A stretch of DNA of 64,000 nt from Bacteroidales bacterium UBA3653 (GTDB lineage Bacteria > Bacteroidota > Bacteroidia > Bacteroidales > Paludibacteraceae), in contig DFKE01000012.1 in assembly GCA_002373505.1 (NCBI GenBank), positions 224,395 to 288,394 on the forward strand. Direction: 5' to 3'. The position numbers and the translations under genes were made by a program. Shown piece by piece: positions 15,708 to 27,000 of the stretch (the first letter of the stretch is position 1; every line of letters begins with the position of its first letter). Under the pieces are notes generated by a model that saw only the letters and a list, made by a program, of their open reading frames with translations, did no database searches and was not told the origin of the DNA.

Positions 15708-16556
15708 ATGACAAGTATATTAAACTATATCACATGGGATGTGTCTCGATTCATTTATGTGGGCGAGGATGTCACTATTAGTTGGTATTGGGTAATGTGG
15801 ACGCTTGGATTAGTAGGTATGCTTATCACATTGTTGGTGACATTCAAGCATGATGGTGTTCCGACGTATAAGGCATTGATCACTTTTGTGGTAGCAACAG
15901 TGTTTATCATGGTATTTGGACATTTAGTCCACGGCTTGTTTTATGAATGGACCTATTGGCCCGAAAATCCTGTGCATTTTTTGGGGACAGATTGGAGCTA
16001 TAGAAATTATTTCTTCGATGAGCCGCATGCATTTCTGGAATTTAGTGGAGGCTATGCAAGTCATGGTATGGCATTAGGGGTGATTTTAACTGGTGTAATC
16101 TTGTCTAAGTATATTAAACGCAACATGTGGTGGATTGTAGACAGGTGCATCATGGGATTCATGATACTTGCAATAACAGTGCGTATAGGTAACTTTTTTA
16201 ATTCAGAAATTTATGGTATAGAGACCACATTGCCATGGGGAGTAATTTTCCCAGGAGAGAGCGCCCCTGCTCATCCGACGCAATTCTATGAAATGGCATC
16301 TTATGTAATAGCTTTAGCAATAGGCTGGGGATTGTACTTAAAATTCGATGAAGGGAAATACAATGGACTGATTACAAGCGAAATATTTCTTGTTACCATG
16401 GCAGCAAGAATCCTAATAGAGTTTGTTAAATTACCACAAAAACCGATAGAACAAAGCTGGTTACTTGATATGGGGCAATGGCTTTCTATCCCATATATAA
16501 TCTGGATGAGTTGGTTGTTGTTTCATTCATTACGTGCCGGAAGAACAATAGAATAG
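15708..16556 (+). CDS. lgt: Prolipoprotein diacylglyceryl transferase family (Lgt-like)
   Basis: This 282-aa multi-pass membrane protein has Lgt landmarks: FSGGYASHGMALGV (the HG/GG loop), VRIGNFFNSEIYG (the Lgt signature), LPWGVIFPG, APAHPTQFYEMASY and AARILIEFVK. Lgt transfers diacylglycerol to the lipobox cysteine in the inner membrane. The usual GARLGH stretch is replaced by FIMVFGHLVHG, and the gene is AT-rich and sits in an accessory island. It may thus be a diverged second copy rather than the housekeeping enzyme. It is followed 40 nt later by a phosphoethanolamine-transferase-like gene. Confidence 0.8.
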   Translation: MTSILNYITWDVSRFIYVGEDVTISWYWVMWTLGLVGMLITLLVTFKHDGVPTYKALITFVVATVFIMVFGHLVHGLFYEWTYWPENPVHFLGTDWSYRNYFFDEPHAFLEFSGGYASHGMALGVILTGVILSKYIKRNMWWIVDRCIMGFMILAITVRIGNFFNSEIYGIETTLPWGVIFPGESAPAHPTQFYEMASYVIALAIGWGLYLKFDEGKYNGLITSEIFLVTMAARILIEFVKLPQKPIEQSWLLDMGQWLSIPYIIWMSWLLFHSLRAGRTIE

Positions 16557-16596
16557 TTATCTCCGTGGTAAATATACGAAAAGGTAGATATCTTTC

Positions 16597-18000
16597 ATGA
16601 AAGGGAATAAATTATTCATAGTATTAATATGCTTGCTGACGTTAGTTTGGTTAAGTGCTTCTGTAGAATTAGTAATTTTATTTGCGTGTCATGATTTTTG
16701 TACAGCCGGAGAACTTTTCGCTTTTTTGATTCCTAATAAATATGAAGCAAACGATATTAGTACATACATCCTGCGATTTGAACTCCCATATTTATTCTTG
16801 CTAACGTGTTGTCTTGTAGGTGTTGGTGTTGGTATTTGGTATCTAACGAGAAAACTTACGCCCCCAAGAGTCTTTTTTGCGGTGCTGATAACAGGCGCTT
16901 TACTGGCACCTTTCATTATTCCTAATCAACCATGTTGCCTGCTTCGAGAGGTTATCGTGGTGAGTCGGCAGATACTAAAAGTAAAGCGAAACAAAGATAA
17001 TGCAAAAGACTTTTTATATCCTATCAGCAAATCCCAGAATATAGAAGAAACAAAAGAGGTATATATATTCTCCTTAGGAGAGTCATTGAGATACCATAAT
17101 TTATCTCTTAATGGGGAATACAAACGAGATACTAATCCTTTGCTTAAAAAACAAAGAAATTTATATTTATTTTCCGATTACTATGCAAATGCAACTTTAA
17201 CTCAATATGCTCTTCCAATCATATTTACAGGTGTAAAAGGTGAGAAATATGAGACCCATTTTAATCGAAAAACGTTAGCATATCCTTTTAAAGAGGTGGG
17301 GTTTTATACCGCATTGATTAGCAACGAAGAGCAATTATTAAATAATGGGCTGCACGATTATCTTACGCAAGATTTTGATACCCTAATATGGGTAGAGAAT
17401 GATAGCTTAATTGCTCCAAAGGCACAAGAATTAGTAAAACAAAAACATAAACTATTTATTGTAACGCACTTTCTAGGAAACCATTTCCTTTATAGGAATT
17501 GTCCGGAAGGGTATAGAAAATGGTTGCCCGACTATAATTTAACTCCAAGAGCTTCCAGTGATAGCTTGTTTATTAATGCGTATGACAATACAGTCCTATA
17601 TGTAGATGCGCTATTAAATAAGTTTATCACTGATTTAGACGAAGAAGACATGATTTGTTCATTACTCTTCATTTCTGATCATGGAGAGCGAATAATGAAA
17701 CATTTTGGAGTACATGGCCACACCTACCATCCTACAAAAGAAGAATATCATGTACCATTGATGGTGTGGTATAGTGACGAGTATAAGGATGCTTACCCGC
17801 AGAAAGTAGAAAACGTGATAAAACATAAAGGCAAGCCAGTATGTGCCGACCATGTGTTCTGGTCGGTGCTTGATATGGCAGGGATAGCGATTAATGGAGG
17901 ATTGATGAATGAGATGAGCATATTCTCCGATGCCTTGGCTCCGCATGAGCGCACACTGCTACTACCTGATGGTAAAAGTGTGATAAAACTTGATAAGTGA
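16597..18000 (+). CDS. Phosphoethanolamine transferase-like membrane sulfatase-fold protein
   Basis: The 467 residues begin with about three TM helices (near 5-30, 65-88, 92-110), then a periplasmic domain: IFSLGESLRYHNLSLNG (catalytic GE[ST] site), DYYANATLTQYALPIIFTG, LFISDHGER (metal-binding DHG) and HGHTYHPTKEEYHVPLMVWY. This is the alkaline-phosphatase/sulfatase fold of EptA-type enzymes, which add phosphoethanolamine to lipid A or glycans. The presumed nucleophile is Ser instead of the usual Thr. The gene is AT-rich compared with its neighbours. It lies between the lgt-like gene and the giant gene, and the leader repeat follows its stop. Confidence 0.75.
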   Translation: MKGNKLFIVLICLLTLVWLSASVELVILFACHDFCTAGELFAFLIPNKYEANDISTYILRFELPYLFLLTCCLVGVGVGIWYLTRKLTPPRVFFAVLITGALLAPFIIPNQPCCLLREVIVVSRQILKVKRNKDNAKDFLYPISKSQNIEETKEVYIFSLGESLRYHNLSLNGEYKRDTNPLLKKQRNLYLFSDYYANATLTQYALPIIFTGVKGEKYETHFNRKTLAYPFKEVGFYTALISNEEQLLNNGLHDYLTQDFDTLIWVENDSLIAPKAQELVKQKHKLFIVTHFLGNHFLYRNCPEGYRKWLPDYNLTPRASSDSLFINAYDNTVLYVDALLNKFITDLDEEDMICSLLFISDHGERIMKHFGVHGHTYHPTKEEYHVPLMVWYSDEYKDAYPQKVENVIKHKGKPVCADHVFWSVLDMAGIAINGGLMNEMSIFSDALAPHERTLLLPDGKSVIKLDK

Positions 18001-18007
18001 AAATATA

Positions 18008-18022
18008 TAAGACACAAAAGAT
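18008..18022 (+). repeat. Leader repeat copy 4, before the giant gene
   Basis: ATAAGACACAAAAGAT directly before ATG 18023; one or two changes from the other copies. Confidence 0.55.
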
Positions 18023-21000
18023 ATGAAAAATTTATTCAAGCAAATCATTAAAAATGTAGAAGGTATGAATAATGCCAGTAACGCGAGAAGCGTAGTGATT
18101 ACGTTTGTAGCGACAGTGTGCCTTCTCTTTGCTTTGCCACAAGGTGCGAAGGCAGAGGAAAGAGAGAAGGAGTACACTGCAGTAAATGGGAATGCTCCAA
18201 GTTTATGGAAAGCTGCATTCCCCACAACGGATATAGTAAGTATCACCTATCTAAACAATGACGCCGGTTCTCGTGACGGTAAGTTGCGTATTGCAGGAAG
18301 TGATGGTACTGGTCAAACAGGATATATGACTTTTTCTGCCCAGAATAATACGTATATTCATACCTATCAATACACAGGTAACGAGTCGCAGAATGCAGGC
18401 TATGCCTATTTTAATGATGGTTATAATGTTACGACCGCATCAGCATCTTCATATAAACTGAAGCTTAAGGGGCAATCTAATCAAAATCGCGGCCCGGTAA
18501 CTTTAGATAAGCCATCAACTAATATTGTGATTAACGATGCAGGATCTGGAGGATGTTCCCCTACGTATGTCCATGGTGATATTAGTTATGCGAAATTTGT
18601 TGTTTGGATTCCTGAGGTAAAGCCGGATGCTTCCAGTAACTACGAAGCAAACTATCCCGTTTCGGAAGTTATCAAAACAACCGGAACGGCTACTTCTACG
18701 CAAAGTGTGACTGTGAATGTGTCCGAAGCAATAGCAGTGGGCGATTTTGAGGCGGCATGGGAAAATAAAGTGGGGAAAGGTACATTCTCTACGCCGAATT
18801 TAACGCTTTCTGCGGATAAGAAAACACTTACCGTGACCTTTACCTATACCTCTGCTTCCGGCACGAGCTGGCAAGATGGTTCTGGATATTCGGCGGATTT
18901 GGTTATCTCGTCTCAAAATACCATCAATGATAAAACATATACTTACCATGTGAGCGGTGCTGCTACCGACCAAAAGCCAGAGGCATCCATTAGTTGGAAA
19001 ATAGGAAGTACATTGTATGTGGGAGATAAGTTTGATGCAGGTGATATTATCAGCACGAATAGTGCCGGAGATTACTCCTTCACGACATCTATGAGTGAAG
19101 TGGCATATATTGATGATTATCAAGGTTTGTCTATCTTAAAAGATGACGCAAATACGATTACAATTACCGTTAAACAAGTCGCAGCCGGTGATTATGGAGA
19201 GACAACGAGAACGCATACGTTTTCTGTCAGTAAGCGAACGGCTACGTTTACGTTCAATCCTTATGGCGCGAATGAAGCTTTGCCGGGAACGTTGTTTACC
19301 GGTCAACCGACTTACACTGGATTTATCACGCAGACAACCGCTCTGCCGGTGTTGAGTGCGGCAAAGTATCAATTGCCGGAACTGACCTATACATTGGATA
19401 CAGAAAACTATCTATCCATCGATGCTTCTGGTAATGCAACGACTAAATTATCGGCAGGAACGACACATCTTACTATTACCGGAACGGGTAACGATGCGTG
19501 GAACGACATTCATGCGGAGTACGATGTCGTGGTTGTAAAGGATCCGAAGTGTACGGAGTTATGCCTTTCGACAACTAGCGTATATGTAGATTTAACGAAA
19601 GGAAGTGACTTCCTTTGGTTAGGAGCAGGTAGTGAGGGTAACTTCACGTGGGCGAGCAATCAATTGAAAATAGGTGATTCGCACGATAAGTATTCTCGAA
19701 CAACCAATGTTATGATGCACTTTGAGGGAGCACCGGACAAACTACAGATTACGTACAATTCAGATAATTCCGGAACACTCACCATCAAGCAAAGTGCGGA
19801 TGGCTCTTCGTGGGGTACTACGTCTATCAATAGTACATCTACATCAACCAGTTCAACAACAAACGATAATATCCAGCTCAACGAAGCTACTCGATATCTA
19901 CAGATAACTTATTCTGGCATTAAATATATTTATTTTAGTAAGTTCTGTATTACCGCCAAATCTACGTTTAGCGTGCCTTCTACTGTGCAGTTAACCCAGT
20001 CGGGCGGCGTGGTACTTGACGAGATATTCAATGTATCGCAAGATAACATCAAACAGATAACTATCACCAGCAGTAATCCTCATTTTACCGTTTCTCCTTC
20101 GACGCTCGCTGCCGCGCAAGGCTTGGGATATGGTCACAGTGTGATACCGATAACGGTATCTTTCGCTGGTTCAGATGAGACAGAGACGGCTACACTGACG
20201 CTTTCGGCTACTACGATGGATGATGTGGCATTAACGAGTAAAACGATTGCTGTTTCCATCATTCACCCGACACACTATGTGCAAGGTATTGCAAGGGTCG
20301 GAACAGGTTGGGGTAAGGTGCATATCGCGACTGATGCTACCGTACCAGATGCTTCTGCATACGTCGGAGGCGGAAGCGCCGGTGTGGGGGCTACGATGAG
20401 TACGGCGGTGCTTAACTGCGGTGCAACGGGAGAAGGGGATACCAAGACCTTTACGCTTCGCGCTATGCCAGATAACACGTGGCAGTTTGCAGAATGGCAA
20501 GACCAAGCAGGAAACTTCCTTAGCGGCGATAACCCATATGTTGCCAATGCGACGGCACTTTCAGCTGACGCGGCGCATCCAACGCAGTATACATACAAAG
20601 CCATTTTCTTCAAAGGATTTAATTCTGCTCCTGTATTCCGTTTGGAGAATCTCAATCTGGCAGATACCAAGTCCGGACAGTCTGTAGGCGGCACCTTGGT
20701 AGTGGAAGGCGATCCTTCCGGCCGTCCGAAATACATCGTAGCAAATGAGGTGTCTGTCTCATTTGAGGATATAGCTGGTCATACCGGAGAGGCAGCAAAG
20801 TTCTCGGCAGGCACTTACAACAAGGGTACCCATAGTTTCCCCATTACCTTTGATCCTCGTCCTAACAAACATTTGACGGACAGAACATATCAGGCAAAAG
20901 CCGTAGTGACGGCTACGAACGATGAGTTTGATGAGAACGGCGATTTCTTGCAAAAACGTACAACAACGCACGAGTGTCTCGTAACAGTGGTTTGCCATCC

Positions 21001-24000
21001 GGCAGACATGGCGTCGTTCAATGTGCCGGACGAGATAGATTTCGGCTATGTGGAGCAAGAAGCGTCTTGGGGACGTGTGCTTACTATGACGAACATCGAG
21101 AATATGGAGGGCGATGCATCATTGACTTTGTCAAATACCATCTTTACCAACATGGGATACGGAGGTGGCTCTTTCTCCTTGGGATATACCTTCCATGCCG
21201 GTCAAGAGGGCTTGTTAACGGCTACAGCTACCGTTACAGCGCGTAACTATGATGATGTTGAAGTATCGAAAGATGTGACCCTTAAAGTAGTAGCTAATAA
21301 GCCGCAATTTGAGGTGTCTAATCTGTCTATGGGCAGTATGGTATCCGGTGATGAGCCTATCAGTGCTTACCTCCCATTGGGTAATCTGCATGGAGCTGAT
21401 CCTTCGGAGATTACTATCACTATTACAGATTCTCCGGGACATGCCGGCGAATCGGCTGTGTTCAGTTCTTTGGATTATGATGAGTCCGCCGAAGCATTCT
21501 ATATCACTTTCGCTCCGGTTGGCGCACATGTGGATGATAAAGCATATCAAGCGCAAGCTACTATATCGGCGACCAACTTAGTAGGTACAACCACAGTAAC
21601 GGTGCTCATCAATGCTACCGTCCTGACATCCGCTCCCGCTACCTTTGATGTGGAGGCAAGCCATAATTTCGGAAGCCTGCAACGCAACCAGTCTGCTTTC
21701 TGGAATGTTGAGTTGACCAATATCAGCAATGCCGGAGAAGAATTGCCGTCTATCAGCTTTACGGGCACTAACGCAGAATATTTCTCGGCAGAAGCATACG
21801 ATCCGGTAAACCACCGGTTCACCGTTAAATTTACCCCGCTGGCGGTGAATCCGTCTTGTAGCGCAACGGCTCATGTAGTGGTGAAAAACTTTGATGGCAA
21901 ACCGACCGAGAAAACGATTACCCTCACCGGTACTTGTGTTCCCGCTCCTGCTGCCTCGTTCGATGTACAGAATAGCGATAACGAGTCGGTTGTTGGTACG
22001 GGTGTTTATTTCGGAGATTTCAACGTGGGCGACGCGGCTACACGTACCCTATACATCGCAAATCTGCTGAATATCAAAGAAGGTACCGTTCCGGCTGTCA
22101 GCATCTCGCCCGAGGGTAAGTTTGCTGCGGCTGCCTACAATGCTACAACCAAATCCTTTGATATTACCTTTACCGCTCTTGAGGGAATGGAGACGGTGCA
22201 GAACGCAGTAGCAACATTCACAGTGCTCAATAACGATGACCAAGTTACGGAAAAGACCGTTCCACTGTCTGCTTTCGTGGTCAAACCGGCAGATTTCGAT
22301 GTCCGCGTGACTTCAGCAGGCGGAGGGGTATTGTTAGAGGGCTCTTGGGCTGATGGTCTGGCTGAGGCGAACAAACCTGCCAATGCGGGCTGTACAGTAA
22401 CCCTCATGCGCGCCGTAACCGGGTTGACGGCATACCAGGAAATCAAGAATACATTCACCCTTGACCTCAATGGTAAAAAATTATCAGGTAAGAATAACGG
22501 TTCTATCATTTATGTCAATGGTGCAGGTAAGACGCTGACGATTAAAGATAGCAAGTCCGACGGACGAATCGAGAATATCAACAATACTTTCCCCGGCATC
22601 GCGTATGGCGTGAATGTCACTGCCGGAAGCTTGATGCTCCATAGTGGTACCATCTATGTGGAGAATAATGGAGCAAGCGGTCGCAAAGCCGTAGGTATCT
22701 TGAATAAACTAAATACGAATGTTACCATCAATGGCGGTAAAGTGGAAGTATATGGATATAACGATTCATATGGTATCTATCAAGGTTCCGATGCCGGCGA
22801 TAATATGACGTTCACTATGAACAATGGCGAAGTGACCATTGAGGGTGCGACTAATATTATGGGAGTTTATGCCAGAGGAAATGTCAATATCAACGGTGGA
22901 GTGATAAACGCTACTGCAACATCAAGATATAGCTTTGGTATTCGTTTGTATGCAACCGCCAATGCAACGGCGACCAATTGTGTTTGGGGCAAATTGAATA
23001 TGACAGGTGGTACTATAAATAGTACTTGTAATTCAGATGCTAATGCAGCGCGAGAAACCTATGGAGTTTACTTCGATTGCAGTAATGCAGCAATGGGCAC
23101 TTCGACTGCCACAGATGGTTCACATGCTAATAAAGCTGCTGCAATAGGAACAATCAGCAACGCAACCATCAATGCTACTACTTATGGGAATACTGCATAT
23201 GGTATAATCGCATATGGTAGTTATAACTCCAAAACCAATACATACGATGTAATCCGTGTCAATAACTCCACCATTAATGCAACAGCTAAGTATTATAACG
23301 CGTATGGCGTATATGCCACCGGAGGTGTGGATGCTACCAATAATGTAACTCCTAGCGGAACAACGGGTGCTGTTTATTTCGCGAATGTAGAGTTGACGGA
23401 CTGCGAAGTAAATGCTACAGTTAACACTTATACAACAGCATATGCAGTATGGGCTACCACAGGTTCGGGTACTATCTACAAAGACAAACAACCGAATTAC
23501 TACGGCGAGTATGCCGGAGGTGCTACCGTAACCATCAATAGCGGAACTTATACTGCCACAACAGGTACTACAAATGCGTATGCAGCAGTAACTTCCACTC
23601 GCTCCAAAACCATCTATGATTCCGAGACAAGCGTATATGCCGAGCGTACCTTGGGCGGCAACGCAGAGGGATACGCAACGCTGAATATCCATGGCGGCAC
23701 CTTCCGTGCCAATGCCGGAACAACAACTGCTCGTGCCGTGTCGAATGGTGGTAATTGTACCATCGACGGTGGTGAGTTCTATGCCACTACAGGAACGTCA
23801 ACGGCATATGGTCTATATACAGTGAGTGGTAAACTGAAAGCAACCGGCATTAAGGTAGATGTGACTGCCGGTACAGGTACTGCATACGGAATTGTGGTTG
23901 ATGTTGCCGGTGCTCCTACAGGTAACCAAGCTTGGACCGGATTTACATATGCAGGTGATGCTGAACTGAACAACTTGGATGTAACAGTTAAGACATCTAC

Positions 24001-27000
24001 TGCGACAGAAGCACGAGGTGTGTTTGTAAATGCAACTACAACTACTTATACCCGTACGGCATTTGAAAACCAGAAAACATCATCCAAATGGGCTGATGCT
24101 ACAACTTATGCAGCATACAATGCTGTCTTCCCGGGTGACAAAGCGTATGCTTCTGCTGGCAAGGTAGTTATCAATGGTGGTAAATATACCATCAATGCGG
24201 CTACTACGACAGCATATGGCGTTTATCTGGCGCAGACCAGCGTGTCCGCTAATAAGTCAGCTATAGCGGCAGCTGAAGCTACAATCAAAAATGCCACATT
24301 TGACGTATCCACCAATGGTACAACTTATGCCTATGGTATCCGGTCCGGTGGCGATGTGACAATTGATGGATGTAATATCAAGGTACAGCCGAAAACGACG
24401 ACTGCTTATGGCGTATATATGGATAATAATACAGCCACGATTACTAACACTACGTTGGATGTGAAAGGAACAACCACAGCATATGCGCTGTACGCCAATG
24501 CATCTATCAATTCTACCAATGGTTATGATTATCATGGTCGTTTCGATCTGGGTGCGGGCAATGATTTCACGGCTGCGGCTACTGCCGGTAATACCGCGCA
24601 TGTCATGACCTTGATTGCAGCGAAGCGTAATATTGCCAGCGGCGATTTCGCAGGCGATTATGCCAACGCGGCTACAGCTGTCATCCGTGACGGTAAATAT
24701 AAAGCTACCGCTACCGGTACTACTACCTATGTGCTTAACCTCTCTGCAAATCAAGTACAAGGAGCCGTTTCTGCCGCTCCGTCATGTACAATCGAGGGTG
24801 GTAAATTCTGGGCGGCTGCTACCGGAGGTACGCAAGGTGTATGTACTGCCAACGGAGTGAAAGGAAATATCCTATTGCAAGGCGGTGTTTATAATATCAA
24901 TACCAACCTCTCTTCGTTCTTGGCTCCGGGGTATGATGAAGTGCCTATCGAGAGCGGACGTGCTGAATATACAGAGGGCTATCGCTATGAGATTCTGCCT
25001 TCAGGTCCGCACGGAAACTATGTCTGCCAGATTGGTTCTACCAAATATAAGACGCTGGAAGAGGCGTTGTCAGTAGTCACCAGCGGTCAGACGATCTACA
25101 TGATTGCAAACTATACCCTTCCTGCCGGCGATTATATCCTGCCGAGTGGAGCAACCTTGCTTATCCCATACACTACTTCAAGCGGAAAGGGAGGAACGAC
25201 AGCTATTGGCGCTGCAGCTGTTACCACTACATCTGCTACCACGCCGACACTCTTCCGCAAACTGACTTTTGCAAGTGGCGCCAACTTAACAAGTTTCGGT
25301 ACAATAGAAACGTCGGCGCAACAGAAAGCCAATGGCCAGTACGGCGCCAATGTCGGTATGGCTTCGGGACCTTATGGACAACTTGATCTAAAAGAAGGAT
25401 CGCACATTGAGATGGAGAACGGAGCGAACCTCTATTGTTGGGGATTCGTAACCGGCAAGGGAACGATCAATGTGAAGAAAGGTGCTAACACACTGGAGGG
25501 CTTCCAATTAGGTGACTGGTGTGGCGGAACTAATGCCTCTAATTTGATCGGAAATAGCCAAAAGGTATTCCCGATTACCCATTATTTCTTCCAGAGCATA
25601 GAATGCCCGATCACCTATCGTCCGGGCTCAACGGCAAAGGGTTCTACTCATATAAACGTATCGTTCTTTGGTGTAGTGGGGCAAGATGCTGTATCTTTGG
25701 TCGGAACCAGTGGCGCTATGTTCCTGATGACTAACGAAGATGCTAGTGCTGATACATGGGTGATGAGAGATTACGATGAAACTACCGATCAAAGTGTTTG
25801 GACGCTTAATAGTGGCGCTTCTATCGGCAACCTGACAATCAATATCTCCAGTTATAACATGGCATCGAAAGATTATGATTTGCCGATTGCCAGCAATATG
25901 TCTATCGTGATGAACTACGGCACCATGTCAATAGGACAAAATGCTGTATTCCTGCCCGGATCGAAACTAATTGTGAATAAAGAAGGAACATTGGATATCA
26001 ATGGTGTTTCGGTGGTAGCCTACGATACGGAGGACTGGACAGGAACAACGCGTTATTACGCATCATATTCTCCATCATGGGGAACGACCAACCCTCGTAA
26101 GAATATCGCACTTCAAGATGCGGAGTTCTTCGTACACGGCAAAATCAATATCCGTGGTAATGGCGGTGTTTATACCTCTGCCGGAGGAGCGAACATTCAC
26201 TCTACAAACGCGGATGCCGGTGAAATCAAATATACCACGGCTGCTACAGGCAACAAGACAAGTTATTTCTTGGTGCAGGGCGGTACGAATAAAACTGCAT
26301 TGACTGTCAATCCTGCCAGACTAAAGAACGGTGTCGCAGATCCTGCCTTCTCCGCTACAGCATCTACAGTGGCCGGTAAGACATGGATCTATTATGACGA
26401 CCAATGGCAATGCTGGACACAGGATGAATATTGTTTTTATCGTGATGCTTCCAATAACCCCTACGCAAAGCCCAATGGCTATGTGGCTTTGAATAAACAG
26501 GAAGCAGATGTTGATGACGCTTCGCTTATCCATGATGCTGCAACCGGAACTCGCGGATTTATATGGGATGAAAACTGCTATTGGTGGGAAGTGAACCCGA
26601 CTCCCGTTTCGGAGGGCGTTTATAAAACAATCCAACCCGACCATAACGGCAAATATAATTATTACGAATTTAATGAAGATGCGTGGTATTGGATAAAAAA
26701 GAATGTAACCGTAACGTGGAATGGCGACGGCGTAACGACAACGAACTATACCAATGTCGGCTATGGTACGCATCCTAAATGGCTCGGTGCAACACCCACC
26801 AAGTCCGGCTACGTATGGGATGGTTGGACAATAGGAGGTTCGGGTACGGTATATACCAACGATAACTTACCTGTAGTAACCTCCAATACTACCTTTACCT
26901 CGCATTTCAAATCGAATCCGGTTAAGTATAACATTACCTTTAAAAACCCGGATGGAAAAGTACTGGATTCTCGTAACTGGGAGAGCGGTTCTACTCCGTC

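Noticed and set aside
8305..18000. Insertion sequence or complete prophage
   Set aside because: No transposase, integrase, capsid or tail gene is visible; only accessory genes and fragments.
22450..25000. Possible CRISPR-like or minisatellite array in the giant gene
   Set aside because: The periodicity is at protein level (beta-helix turns), with no constant DNA repeat or spacers.
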